A stretch of 59,962 nt of DNA from MADRE2 sp964397015 (GCA_964397015.1 CAYNHL010000006.1:1-59962), one strand, 5' to 3'; numbered from the stretch's first letter, positions 1 through 9,208 are shown. Numbers and translations: made by a program. The notes: generated by a model not told the origin, from the sequence alone.

Positions 1-1
1 A

Positions 2-1729
2 ATGAGTATACAGAAGATGACACCCAGTGAAGCATTGGTCGAAACCCTTGTGGCAGAGGGAGTTCAAAATATTTTTGGTATTGTGGGTTCTGCCTACATG
101 GATGCCCTGGATCTTTTTTCGGCAGCCGGTATCAGGTTTATCCCCGTAGCTCACGAACAGGCCGCATGCCATGCAGCGGACGGGCTGGCCAGGGTGACGG
201 GCCGTCCCCAGGCCTGTATCGCACAGAACGGCCCTGGTGCTGCCAATTTTGTATCTGCCATGGTGGCGGCCTACTGGGCTCACTCGCCTGTGGTGGCCAT
301 TGCTCCTGAGACCGGTTCAATGGGTATCGGTACGGGAGGGTTCCAGGAACTTGACCAGATGGCCATGTTTGAAAAACAGACCGTCTACCAGGTCCGGGTT
401 AACCGTCCCGAGCGGATGGCCGAGCTTGCCAGGCGTTGTTTCTACATGGCACGCCTCAAGAATGGACCGTCTCACCTGAATATTCCAAGGGATTATTTTT
501 ACGGGGTGTGTGAAGATGAGATTTATCCCAGCCTGACCATATCCCGGGGAGCAGGGGCCCAAAATGCACTGATCCAGGCGGCAAAGCTTCTGGCTAATGC
601 CAGTTTCCCGGTAATCCTGTCCGGCGGAGGGGTCAGCCAGGGCAATGCCCTCAAAGAGGTGGCCGAACTGGCCGAATACCTGAGTGCGCCCGTGGTAAAT
701 TCCTATCTGCACAATGATTCGTTTCCTGCCACCCATGAGCTGGGGGCGGGACCCATCGGATATTGCGGATCCAAGGCCGCAATGAGGATAATCAACAAGG
801 CGGACGTGGTCCTGGCACTGGGATCGAGACTTGGTCCCTTCGGCACCCTGCCGCAGTATGACATGGATTACTGGCCTGAAAACGCCCGTATTATACAGGT
901 TGATGCAAACCCTGATGTTCTCGGGCTCTCCCGGAAAGTGGATGTGGCAAGCGCAGCTGATGCCAAAGAATATGCTGCACACCTGCTGGAGAAGATCAGG
1001 GAAATCGATCCAGGCAGAACGGTCAACAGTGAACGCCTGGCTTTTGTAAAAGATCAAAAACACGAATGGGCTGTTGAGCTTGATGCGTGGTCAGCATCTG
1101 ACAGCAAATTGATGCATCCCAGGCGTTTTTTAAAGGAGCTATCTTCAGCCATGCCTGAAAATGCCATCATATCGACCGATATTGGCAACAATTCATCCAT
1201 GCTGAATGCCTATCTCACTTTTCCCGATGTCCGGAGCCATATTTCCGCATTGTCCTGGGGAAATTGCGGATTTGCATATGGTGCTGCCATGGGGGCCAAA
1301 ATCGGCAGACCGGATAATCCGGTCTTTGCTTTCCAGGGAGACGGCGCATACGGCATCAGCGGAATTGCCGAGGTCATGACAGCGGTCAGGGAGCAAATCC
1401 CGGTAATTGCAGTGGTGGCAAACAATTTTGAATGGGGGGCTGAAAAGAAAAACCAGATTGATTACTATAAAAACAGGTTTGTCGGTACCAACCTTGAACA
1501 GAATCCCGATTATGCCGTCCTGGCAAAAGATATGGGTGCCCTGGGATTCAAGGTGGAGGATTACCGGGATGTGAAGGATGTGGTCAAGGAGGCCGTGGCA
1601 TCGAACAGGCCCTGTGTCATCAATGCAGTTATCCAGGGAGGGGAAGATGTTCTGGCAGAGCCGTTCCGCCGTGATGCACTGAAACAACCCGTAAGGTACC
1701 TGGAAAAATACAGGCACCTGAACGGGTGA
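2..1729 (+). CDS. xsc: Sulfoacetaldehyde acetyltransferase (Xsc)
   Basis: This is a thiamine-diphosphate enzyme that splits sulfoacetaldehyde with phosphate into acetyl phosphate and sulfite in the cytoplasm, a central step in using taurine, isethionate and related C2 sulfonates. The 575-residue protein has the three-domain layout of ThDP enzymes: pyrimidine-binding domain (about 5-170), central domain (about 190-320) and PP-binding domain (about 370-550) with the cofactor motif GDGAYG ending in NN some 25 residues later. The segments GSAYMDALDLF, NGPGAANF and GGFQELDQMAMFE match Xsc better than acetolactate synthase, a true copy of which (ilvB) lies nearby. The ATG at base 2 is plausible, but the upstream DNA is missing, so an earlier start cannot be excluded. 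No other sulfonate gene is visible in the window. Confidence 0.87.
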   Translation: MSIQKMTPSEALVETLVAEGVQNIFGIVGSAYMDALDLFSAAGIRFIPVAHEQAACHAADGLARVTGRPQACIAQNGPGAANFVSAMVAAYWAHSPVVAIAPETGSMGIGTGGFQELDQMAMFEKQTVYQVRVNRPERMAELARRCFYMARLKNGPSHLNIPRDYFYGVCEDEIYPSLTISRGAGAQNALIQAAKLLANASFPVILSGGGVSQGNALKEVAELAEYLSAPVVNSYLHNDSFPATHELGAGPIGYCGSKAAMRIINKADVVLALGSRLGPFGTLPQYDMDYWPENARIIQVDANPDVLGLSRKVDVASAADAKEYAAHLLEKIREIDPGRTVNSERLAFVKDQKHEWAVELDAWSASDSKLMHPRRFLKELSSAMPENAIISTDIGNNSSMLNAYLTFPDVRSHISALSWGNCGFAYGAAMGAKIGRPDNPVFAFQGDGAYGISGIAEVMTAVREQIPVIAVVANNFEWGAEKKNQIDYYKNRFVGTNLEQNPDYAVLAKDMGALGFKVEDYRDVKDVVKEAVASNRPCVINAVIQGGEDVLAEPFRRDALKQPVRYLEKYRHLNG

Positions 1730-1759
1730 TTGAAAAAGGGAGCGGATAAAAGTATAAAA

Positions 1760-2209
1760 TCAGTCTGCGGGCAGCCAGGTCTGGGTTCTGAAAAAGAACG
1801 CGATATAACCTCGGACCATCAGGTTGCCCTCTTCAACCCACAGCTTGCAGTTGTATATCTTTCCTTCCTTGGGGTCCAGGATGGTACCGCCACTGAATCC
1901 ATCACCCTTTGGAACGAGGTCTTTGAGGATTTCCATGCCGAGTGTGGGCTGGTCTTTTCTCGGGTCGTCATCCGGGCATTTGTCACAGACAGGTTCGGGA
2001 TTGTCGCCGGGCTTGGTAAACAGTTTTTCGATCTTGCCGTAATACTTGCCGTCGCGTTCAAAAATCCGGACAATTGACTTGGGCTCTCCGGTTTTGTCAT
2101 CGATGGTTTTCCATTTTCCCACAATTGGGGCCTGCTCGGCCTGGGCCATGGAGATAAAGAGAATTGAAAAAACAGTTGTACATACAAACATTTTGATCAG
2201 GTTTTTCAT
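1760..2209 (-). CDS. DUF2147 family secreted protein
   Basis: This is a small exported protein of the DUF2147 family, whose function is not established. An N-terminal signal peptide (charged MKNLIK, hydrophobic stretch, then AQAEQ as a likely cleavage region) is followed by the family's typical beginning, VGKWKTIDDKTGEPKSIVRI, and a beta-rich domain ending with GNLMVRGYI. I chose the ATG at 2209 rather than the in-frame ATG at 2221, because GAGG lies 7 bases before 2209 while the earlier ATG lacks a site. It faces xsc tail to tail with a 30-base gap. A sigma-70-like promoter is visible upstream at 2261-2289. Confidence 0.72.
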   Translation of the reverse strand: MKNLIKMFVCTTVFSILFISMAQAEQAPIVGKWKTIDDKTGEPKSIVRIFERDGKYYGKIEKLFTKPGDNPEPVCDKCPDDDPRKDQPTLGMEILKDLVPKGDGFSGGTILDPKEGKIYNCKLWVEEGNLMVRGYIAFFFRTQTWLPAD

Positions 2210-2260
2210 AACAGGCCTCATAAAAAAAAGTTAATAACAGTTTCGATACTGGACATATTT

Positions 2261-2289
2261 TTTGTATCCCTGGAAAAACCGGGTGTCAA
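2261..2289 (-). promoter_or_regulatory. Candidate sigma-70 promoter for the DUF2147 gene
   Basis: On the minus strand a perfect TTGACA (2284-2289) is followed after 17 bases by TACAAA (2261-2266), about 50 bases upstream of the coding start. The spacing is ideal and the -10 box matches at four of six positions. Confidence 0.45.
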
Positions 2290-2324
2290 GCGAAATTAAA
2301 CAGGTTTTGAAAGGTGAACCATGA

Positions 2325-4316
2325 TTATTTTATTTCGTCAGTCGTCCTGACCGGCAGTTTGATCACAAAAACAGTGCCCTGGCCGGGGTTTGATTTTACA
2401 AACATCTGGCCGTTGTGATTTTTGACAACAATGAAATATGATACCGACAGGCCGAGTCCGGTACCTTTTCCCGCTGGCTTGGTGGTAAAAAACGGTTCGA
2501 ACACCCTTTTTTGAATATCAGGAGTCATGCCCGGACCGTTGTCCCCGATTTCGACAATGACATAACTGCCGGACGGATAAACCAGGATCGTCAACTCGGG
2601 GCCGGGTTCCCCCTCAAAATCAGCCATGGCCTGAGCGGCATTTTTCAAAAGGTTGAAAAAAACCTGCTGCAGCTTGTTATGCTCACACGGTACATCAGGT
2701 GTTTCAGGAGCGTATTTTTTCCGGATACGTGTCTGCTTGAAGTTACAAAGCTTTTTTAAATCATAATCATTCAAGGCCAGTTCAAGAGTGGTATCAAGAA
2801 GATCGGGAATCCTGCAGAGGGTTTTGAAGACAGCTTCATCGCTTTTCCTGGAAAAAGAGAGCATATTGGTTACAATTCTGGCGGCCCGGACACCGGACTG
2901 GTGCACAAGCTCAAGATGTTTCAAGACCTGCCGCTGTTCAAGATAGGCTTGAAGAAAAGTGAAATCAATACCTGCAGCTTTGGCGGTCGTGATATTCTTT
3001 TCAACGCATTTATCGGTCAGTCTCGACAGGGCCACCTGGGTGTTCTGGATAATTCCGGTAAGAGGGTTGTTGATTTCATGGGCCATGCCTGCTGCAAGGC
3101 CCGCGATTGACACCATTTTTTCAGACTGGATCATCATCTCTTCCAGGCGGGCTTTTTCAGTGACGTCATCGATACGGATAACAGCCCCCTGGGCCATGTC
3201 TGTCTGGTCTGAAATCAAAGGATACACGGTGATGTCTTCATAACAGACTTTTTGTCCGGCCTGACTGCGAACTTTCGGGCGGGTATGGGTTCTTCCCCTG
3301 CTTATCGTTGATTCCAGAATATCCAGATGATCTTCAAGGTGGGGGAATACATCAGTTATCTTTTTTCCCAGTACGTCTTCGAGATCCAATCCGGTTTTCT
3401 GACAGGCTGATTTATTCCACAGGGTAATACAGGCATCCTGATTGACGCCTGCGAGAATGGACGGCATGGAATTGATAATGCCGGATAAATAGGCGCGAAG
3501 CTCCTGGTGGGCCTGGCGGGCATTCTGCTGTGCAGTGATGTCAACGATTTCAACAATGACATACAAGGGGTTTTTCTTTTTGTCCCTGAGCAGGGAAACA
3601 GTGGTTTCGGCCCATATTAAGTCACCAGTCTTGGAATAATATCTTTTTTTAAGGTTAAAAGAGTCATTGGAGCATTGTCCTTTTATCAGTTTGCGGATCT
3701 TTTTCCGGCTTACAGCAAGGTCCTCGGGATGGGTCAGGTCCATTGACGTGATTTTCAAGAATTCGGCCTTTGTATATTTAAAAAGCTCGCACATCCTGGA
3801 ATTGACCCAGAAAAAAGGGCCGGGCAGGGTGGAAAGGGACTTTCCTATACCGGATGATTCAAAGGCCAGCTTGAAGCGGTCTTCACTTTCCACCAATGCC
3901 TGCCGGGCCGTTTTTTCCCGGGAAAGATCCCTCAAGGTCAAAAGTCTTGCTTTCTGGTTCAAAAATACAATGGGACTTGCATTGACGGCAACGCTAATCT
4001 TGTTGCCGTCACGGGCCCTGAAAACAGTTTCTTCAGGTAACGGCAGCGGTTCGTCAATTTCACCGGACAATGTCTTGTGGCCAGGTTCAACCTGTCTATG
4101 GCAGAAGACAGACAGTGGCTGATGAATGACATCCTCTGGTGAATACTTGAAAAGTTTTAGAAAATGACTGTTGCATTCAAGGATAGTTTCCTTGTCGGAC
4201 AGAATCAGCAGCGGGGCAGCAATTTTATCGAACCACCGGCAGAGTTCTTCTTCCGGCAGGCTCCGGGCCACATCGTTATTGTCAGGGCTGCTTGAGTGTT
4301 CCCTGGATTTGAACAA
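2325..4316 (-). CDS. Soluble PAS-domain sensor histidine kinase
   Basis: This is a cytoplasmic two-component sensor kinase of about 663 residues. Three PAS-type sensory domains occupy roughly residues 25-400. The phosphoacceptor helix follows with the H-box MAHEINNPLTG near residue 420, and then a HATPase domain with N box NLLKNAAQAM, G1 box DNGPGM and G2 box GKGTGLGLS. No membrane segment is present, so the signal is probably cytosolic (redox, ligand or energy state). The start is not obvious: TTG codons at 4331 and 4316 are both possible. AAGGGA lies six bases before 4316, which I prefer. No partner response regulator is adjacent. It sits just downstream of leuA on the same strand, beyond a hairpin at 4392-4425. 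Confidence 0.83.
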   Translation of the reverse strand: MFKSREHSSSPDNNDVARSLPEEELCRWFDKIAAPLLILSDKETILECNSHFLKLFKYSPEDVIHQPLSVFCHRQVEPGHKTLSGEIDEPLPLPEETVFRARDGNKISVAVNASPIVFLNQKARLLTLRDLSREKTARQALVESEDRFKLAFESSGIGKSLSTLPGPFFWVNSRMCELFKYTKAEFLKITSMDLTHPEDLAVSRKKIRKLIKGQCSNDSFNLKKRYYSKTGDLIWAETTVSLLRDKKKNPLYVIVEIVDITAQQNARQAHQELRAYLSGIINSMPSILAGVNQDACITLWNKSACQKTGLDLEDVLGKKITDVFPHLEDHLDILESTISRGRTHTRPKVRSQAGQKVCYEDITVYPLISDQTDMAQGAVIRIDDVTEKARLEEMMIQSEKMVSIAGLAAGMAHEINNPLTGIIQNTQVALSRLTDKCVEKNITTAKAAGIDFTFLQAYLEQRQVLKHLELVHQSGVRAARIVTNMLSFSRKSDEAVFKTLCRIPDLLDTTLELALNDYDLKKLCNFKQTRIRKKYAPETPDVPCEHNKLQQVFFNLLKNAAQAMADFEGEPGPELTILVYPSGSYVIVEIGDNGPGMTPDIQKRVFEPFFTTKPAGKGTGLGLSVSYFIVVKNHNGQMFVKSNPGQGTVFVIKLPVRTTDEIK

Positions 4317-4391
4317 TGATAATCCCTTCAATATGTCGTTAAAGCGAAAAAATAAAGGTATTATAGAAGATGTTTGAATCCTGTGTCAAGG

Positions 4392-4425
4392 GGCGGGTGC
4401 CGGTCAGGATACCGTGGCACCCGCC
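4392..4425 (-). terminator. Hairpin at the end of the ilv-leu operon
   Basis: A perfect 10-bp stem, GGCGGGTGCC (4392-4401) with GGCACCCGCC (4416-4425), lies 22 bases past the leuA stop; GGT/ACC inside the loop can extend it. No U-tract follows on either strand, so it is not a canonical intrinsic terminator. It may stabilise the mRNA 3' end or act together with Rho. Confidence 0.4.
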
Positions 4426-4446
4426 GTGGAATTAAAAAGTATCGTG

Positions 4447-5991
4447 CTACAGTTTTTCAGGTGATACAACCGGGTTGGCTTTTAAATATTCAAGCCGGTT
4501 CAGGCCATTGATATATGCCAGTGCGCTGGCTGTGATTATATCCGGGTCCGTCCCTTTGCCAAGTGCTACAATGCCGTCTTCCTGGAGGCGTACTGTAACT
4601 TCACCCTGTGCGTCAGTGCCTTCGGTCAAGGCATTGATTGAAAATCTCAGCAGCTGGGATTTTGTCCCGGTCAGTTTTGAGATAATGTTATATACCGCGT
4701 CAATGGGGCCGCTGCCTTCAGTTGCCCCCTGGACATTCCGGTCATTGATCTTGAGCTGCACACTGGCCGTGGGAAATACCGTGTTCCCGCTGAGAACATG
4801 GATATATTCGAGCTTGAACACATCGGTGCTCCGCAGCACTCCTTCATTGATCAAAGCTTCGATGTCCTCGTCCTGGATGGATTTTTTCTTGTCTGCAAGG
4901 CGCTTGAACTTTTCAAACACCAGGTTCAACTCTTCTTCAGACAAATTGTATCCCATGTCCAGAACATGGCTGTTCAAGGCGTGCCTGCCAGAATGCTTGC
5001 CCAGCACCAGGCTGCTTTTGTTCAACCCGATGGTTTCAGGTTTCATTATCTCGTAGGTCATGGGATTTTTGAGGACCCCGTCCTGGTGAATCCCGGCTTC
5101 GTGGGCAAAGGCATTTGCACCGACAACGGCCCGGTTGGGCTGGATCATAATACCGGTGATCATGCTGACCAGGCGGCTGGTGGGAAAGATCCTCCTGGTA
5201 TCGATGCCCGTGGTCATGGGAAAGAAATTGGGCCGCGTGTGCAATGACATGACCACTTCTTCAAGCGAGGTGTTGCCTGCCCTCTCACCAATACCGTTGA
5301 TGGTGACCTCGACCTGCCTGGCCCCGGTTTTTACAGCTGCAAGGGTATTGGCTGTGGCCAGGCCAAGGTCGTTGTGACAGTGAACACTCAGTACAGCCTT
5401 GTGGATATTGGGGGTGTTTTCAATCACGTGGGACACCAGGCCGGCGAATTCTTCAGGGATGGCGTAGCCTACGGTATCCGGGAGATTTATGGTGGTGGCA
5501 CCGGCATCGATGGCAGCTTCAAAAATGCGGCACAGGTAGTCCGGGTCGCTTCTGGAACCGTCTTCTGCTGAAAATTCCACATTGTCGGTCAACGATGCGG
5601 CAAGGCGGACTGATTCAATGGTTTTTTCAAGCACCTGTGCATGGTCGAGTTTCAGCTTATATTTCAGGTGGAGATCCGAGGTGGCAATAAAGGTGTGGAT
5701 TCTTGGATTTACCGCATCTTTTATGGCATCCCACCCGCGTCTTATGTCATGTTCCGATGCCCGGCAAAGGGCAGCTATCTGGGACACCTTGAGCGTATCG
5801 GCAATAAGTTTCACGGCATCGAAATCGCCTTCGGATGCGGCGGGGAACCCGGCTTCAATGACATCCACTCCCAGTTTTTCAAGCTGGGTGGCTATCCTGA
5901 GTTTTTCTGCCTGGTTCATGGAAGCGCCGGGCGACTGTTCACCGTCACGCAGCGTGGTGTCAAATACAATTATTCGATTGTCATCTTTCAT
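4447..5991 (-). CDS. leuA: 2-isopropylmalate synthase
   Basis: The enzyme condenses acetyl-CoA with 2-oxoisovalerate to give 2-isopropylmalate, the first committed step of leucine synthesis. The 514-residue protein shows the HMGL-like TIM barrel with the catalytic opening DTTLRDGEQSPG (residues 10-21), the metal-binding HCHNDLGLA and the HEAGIHQDG motif. A C-terminal LeuA dimer domain for leucine feedback follows (from about 385). Length and motifs fit the LeuA type 1 family. It is the last gene of the ilvD-ilvB-ilvN-ilvC-cimA-leuA operon, 30 bases after cimA. The later genes leuB and leuCD are not in the window. Its paralogue cimA directly upstream has clearly different substrate-region motifs. 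Confidence 0.93.
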   Translation of the reverse strand: MKDDNRIIVFDTTLRDGEQSPGASMNQAEKLRIATQLEKLGVDVIEAGFPAASEGDFDAVKLIADTLKVSQIAALCRASEHDIRRGWDAIKDAVNPRIHTFIATSDLHLKYKLKLDHAQVLEKTIESVRLAASLTDNVEFSAEDGSRSDPDYLCRIFEAAIDAGATTINLPDTVGYAIPEEFAGLVSHVIENTPNIHKAVLSVHCHNDLGLATANTLAAVKTGARQVEVTINGIGERAGNTSLEEVVMSLHTRPNFFPMTTGIDTRRIFPTSRLVSMITGIMIQPNRAVVGANAFAHEAGIHQDGVLKNPMTYEIMKPETIGLNKSSLVLGKHSGRHALNSHVLDMGYNLSEEELNLVFEKFKRLADKKKSIQDEDIEALINEGVLRSTDVFKLEYIHVLSGNTVFPTASVQLKINDRNVQGATEGSGPIDAVYNIISKLTGTKSQLLRFSINALTEGTDAQGEVTVRLQEDGIVALGKGTDPDIITASALAYINGLNRLEYLKANPVVSPEKL

Positions 5992-6021
5992 TTGTTATCG
6001 GCCTTGATGGTCTGTTGTCTG

Positions 6022-7614
6022 TTAAATGGTTTCATTCTGTTTGTCCAAAGACAGCTTGTACTGGAAACTGTCCGCAAGAGCCTGCCAGCTTGCTTCAATA
6101 ATATCTTCCGACACTCCGACAGTGGTGAACAGGTTTTTTTTGTCCCTGGATTCGATAAGGACCCTTACCTTGGCTTCCGTGCCGTCCATTCCATCGATGA
6201 CACGCACCTTGAAGTCCACCAGCTGCATGTCGTCAATCTGCGGGAACAGGCTGGTCAGGGCCTTGCGCAGGGCATTGTCAAGTGCGCTGACAGGACCGTC
6301 ACCTTCGGCGGATGTGATTTCCGTTTTGCTGCCGACCTTGATCTTTATCATGGCATGGGAATAACATGGGCGCTCCCTGTCTTTTTCAATGGTTACCCTG
6401 AAGGAAACCAGCTCGAAGTGCGGCACAAACTGTTCGGTAAGTTTTTCCATGATCAGTTTCAATGAACCTTCAGCCGCGTCAAATTCGAATCCGTAATCTT
6501 CGAGTTCCTTGATACTGGAAACGATCTGGCGGGTGTTGTTCATGTTGCCGAGATTCACCCCGAGTTCCCGTGCCTTGTATTCAATATTGCTGCGGCCTGA
6601 CTGTTCGGATACCAGTACCCGGCGCTTGTTTCCGACCAGTTCAGGGGTCATGTGCTCATAGGCCCTTGGGTTCTTCATGATGGCGCTGACATGGACCCCT
6701 CCCTTGTGGGCAAAAGCGCTCTTGCCCACAAAAGGCCTGGAATTGATGGGGGTCATGTTAGCGGTCTCGGAAACAAACCTTGACAGGTTCAGCAGCTTTT
6801 GAAGGTTGGCATCGCTTATGCAGCTGATATTCAGCTTCAATGCAAGGATGGGGATGATCGAGGTCAGGTCTGCATTTCCGCAGCGTTCCCCATATCCATT
6901 GATGGTTCCCTGGACCATCCCGGCACCGCTCTGGACTGCTGTAATGGAATTGGCCACAGCCATGGAGCAGTCGTTGTGGGCATGAATGCCGATCATCACT
7001 TTTTTCCCGGATGAAAATGCATGCATCACTGTCTGTGTGACGGTCTGGATATCATTTGGCAGGGTGCCGCCGTTTGTGTCGCACAGTACAAGAGTCCGTG
7101 CCCCGCCTTCAACCGCGGCCTGGAGTGTCTGCATTGCATACTCGGGGTTGTCCCGGTATCCGTCAAAAAAGTGTTCGGCATCGTAAATCACCTCCCTGTC
7201 ATGATCAAGCAGAAACTCGACACTGTCTTTTATCATGGCCAGGTTTTCCTTTCTTGTATTGGCCATGATTTTTTCGACATGAAGATCCCATGATTTTCCA
7301 AAAATTGTGATAACAGGCGCGCCACAGTCGATCAATGCAGCAAGGTTGGGATCGTTGTCACACCTGTTGCCTGCCCGCCTGGTAGACCCGAAAGCGGCGA
7401 TTTTTGAATGGGAAAACTCAATTTGACCGGCCATTTCGAAAAATTGATGGGCACCTGGATTCGATCCGGGCCAGCCGCCTTCAATATAGTGAATACCGAT
7501 ATCATCGAGTTTTCTGGCGATTTTGATTTTGTCTTCAGGGGAGAAAAAAATGTTTTCTCCCTGCATGCCATCCCTCAGGGTGGTGTCATATAACAGTGCG
7601 GTTTCCATTTTCAT
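6022..7614 (-). CDS. cimA: (R)-citramalate synthase
   Basis: The enzyme condenses acetyl-CoA with pyruvate to (R)-citramalate, feeding a threonine-independent route to 2-oxobutyrate and isoleucine. The 530-residue protein has the HMGL-like barrel with LYDTTLRDGMQGENI near the N-terminus, HAHNDCSMAVAN, GYGERCGNADL and a C-terminal dimer/regulatory domain. The sequence GMQGE in place of LeuA's GEQSPG, and the overall length, are those I recall for the CimA (TIGR00977) family as in Geobacter. It starts 7 bases after the ilvC stop and is followed by leuA, so it is translated as part of the branched-chain operon. No threonine deaminase (ilvA) is seen, which agrees with the citramalate route supplying isoleucine. 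Confidence 0.9.
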   Translation of the reverse strand: MKMETALLYDTTLRDGMQGENIFFSPEDKIKIARKLDDIGIHYIEGGWPGSNPGAHQFFEMAGQIEFSHSKIAAFGSTRRAGNRCDNDPNLAALIDCGAPVITIFGKSWDLHVEKIMANTRKENLAMIKDSVEFLLDHDREVIYDAEHFFDGYRDNPEYAMQTLQAAVEGGARTLVLCDTNGGTLPNDIQTVTQTVMHAFSSGKKVMIGIHAHNDCSMAVANSITAVQSGAGMVQGTINGYGERCGNADLTSIIPILALKLNISCISDANLQKLLNLSRFVSETANMTPINSRPFVGKSAFAHKGGVHVSAIMKNPRAYEHMTPELVGNKRRVLVSEQSGRSNIEYKARELGVNLGNMNNTRQIVSSIKELEDYGFEFDAAEGSLKLIMEKLTEQFVPHFELVSFRVTIEKDRERPCYSHAMIKIKVGSKTEITSAEGDGPVSALDNALRKALTSLFPQIDDMQLVDFKVRVIDGMDGTEAKVRVLIESRDKKNLFTTVGVSEDIIEASWQALADSFQYKLSLDKQNETI

Positions 7615-7621
7615 TCATCAC

Positions 7622-8668
7622 TTATCGGTTGGAGGGTCTCAATTGCCTTACGGTTTTACCGGCCTGCCACATTTCCGATTCCCGGATCTGTCTGAGCTCT
7701 TCATCCAGTTTTTCCTGGTAGTCTGCCTTTGAATTGGCCTCAAGGGTTATCCGGGTCTCTTCTCCTGATACAACTGATTCGTAAAGCGTTTTAAATACCG
7801 GCAGGGTGGCCTGCTTGAATCTTGGTTTCCAGTCCAAAGCTCCCCTCTGGGCAGTCGTGCTGCAGTTGGCATACATCCAGTCCATCCCGTTTTCATCGAC
7901 AAGGCGGATCAGGCTCTGGGTCAATTCCTCGACAGTCTCGTTAAAGGCCTCGGACGGAGAATGGCCGTTTTCTCTCAGGACATCATACTGGGCTTCCATG
8001 ATTCCGGCCAGGGCCCCCATGAGAACACCACGCTCTCCGGTCAGGTCTGAATAGACCTCTTTTTCGAATGTGGTGGGGAAAAGGTAGCCGGATCCGATTG
8101 CTATACCTATGGCCATGGTCCGCTGAAGGGCTTTTCCTGTATAATCCTGGAAAACGGCATAACTGGAATTTATTCCGCTGCCTGCAAGGAAATTCTTGCG
8201 GACACTGGTTCCCGAGCCCTTGGGAGCGGCCAGGATGACATCGACATCCGGCGGCGGAACAATACCGGTCTGCTCTTTGTAAACAATGCCGAATCCATGG
8301 GAGAAATACAAAGCATCTCCTTTATCGAGGCATTCTTTGACCTTTGGCCAGACGGTTTTCTGGGCGGCATCTGAAAGCAGGTACTGGATAATCGTTCCTT
8401 TTTTGGCTGCATCAGGGATATCGAACAGTGTCTTGTCAGGCTCCCATCCGTCTTTTACGGCCTTGTCCCAGCTTTTGGTGCCGGGTCTCTGGCCGATAAT
8501 GACATTGATGCCGTTGTCACGCATATTCATGGCCTGGGCAGGGCCCTGGACCCCGTATCCGATAACGCTGACAATTTCATCTTTCAGTACTTCTCTGGCC
8601 TGTTCCAGGGTGAATTCTTCGATGGTGGTGACGTCTTCCATGACGCCTCCAAAGTTCAGATTCGGCAT
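7622..8668 (-). CDS. ilvC: Ketol-acid reductoisomerase, Bacteroidetes/fungal-like type
   Basis: The enzyme converts acetolactate or acetohydroxybutyrate by isomerisation and NAD(P)H reduction to the dihydroxy acids of valine and isoleucine synthesis. It has an N-terminal Rossmann domain with GYGVQGPAQAMNMRDNG and a C-terminal all-helical domain with SDLTGERGVLMGALAG, EAFNETVEELTQ and NCSTTAQRGALDW. At 348 residues it has short class I length. The GYGVQGP fingerprint and much of the rest resemble the Bacteroidetes and mitochondrial enzymes rather than the usual proteobacterial GYGSQGHAHA form. A strong ribosome site (GGAGA, 8 bases) precedes the ATG. It lies between ilvN and cimA in the operon. 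Confidence 0.93.
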   Translation of the reverse strand: MPNLNFGGVMEDVTTIEEFTLEQAREVLKDEIVSVIGYGVQGPAQAMNMRDNGINVIIGQRPGTKSWDKAVKDGWEPDKTLFDIPDAAKKGTIIQYLLSDAAQKTVWPKVKECLDKGDALYFSHGFGIVYKEQTGIVPPPDVDVILAAPKGSGTSVRKNFLAGSGINSSYAVFQDYTGKALQRTMAIGIAIGSGYLFPTTFEKEVYSDLTGERGVLMGALAGIMEAQYDVLRENGHSPSEAFNETVEELTQSLIRLVDENGMDWMYANCSTTAQRGALDWKPRFKQATLPVFKTLYESVVSGEETRITLEANSKADYQEKLDEELRQIRESEMWQAGKTVRQLRPSNR

Positions 8669-8716
8669 TTTTTTTCTCCTTAAAAGTTGTATATTATGGT
8701 TTTTGTCAATTTATTT

Positions 8717-9208
8717 TCACACTTTGTTTTCCCGGGGCAGTGCAATAGCCCCGGTGGATGCAATTTCAATTATTCCCATGGGTTTGAGAAGGTCCAGAAA
8801 AGCTTCGTGTTTTTCCGTATCCCCTGATATTTCTATGGTGAAATGGGCAGGACCCACATCAACTATCTTTGTCCTGAAAATATCGGCGATCCTCAGGATT
8901 TCCGCCCTTTTTTCCGGTTTTGCGTTCACCTTGACAAGCGACAGCTGGCGCTGGATATAACGCTTGTCAGTAAGGTCATTGACTGTAATGACATTGATCA
9001 GTTTGTGAAGCTGCTTTTTGATCTGTTCAATGATATCCGGTTCGCAATTGGTTGTCATGGTGATCCGGGATACATCAGGTTCATTGGTGTTTGCCACGCT
9101 GAGGCTGTCGATATTGAAACCCCTTCCTGAAAACAGCCCGGCTATCCTGGACAGCACACCGGGTTCATCATCGACCAAGATGGAAAGCAAATAGCGGTTT
9201 GTGCTCAT
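8717..9208 (-). CDS. ilvN: Acetolactate synthase small (regulatory) subunit
   Basis: This is the regulatory partner of IlvB; it binds valine and stimulates the catalytic subunit. The 163-residue protein begins with an ACT domain (YLLSILVDDEPGVLSRIAGL, residues about 6-80), followed by the family's C-terminal half. This matches the long IlvH/IlvN form of about 160 residues rather than the short enteric IlvN. GAAAGG lies about 8 bases before the ATG. The gene follows ilvB by 29 bases and precedes ilvC by 48 bases in the same operon. Confidence 0.93.
   Translation of the reverse strand: MSTNRYLLSILVDDEPGVLSRIAGLFSGRGFNIDSLSVANTNEPDVSRITMTTNCEPDIIEQIKKQLHKLINVITVNDLTDKRYIQRQLSLVKVNAKPEKRAEILRIADIFRTKIVDVGPAHFTIEISGDTEKHEAFLDLLKPMGIIEIASTGAIALPRENKV

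Noticed and set aside
4392..4425. Intrinsic terminator after leuA
   Set aside because: The stem is perfect, but there is no U-tract on either strand; it is kept only as a hairpin of uncertain role.
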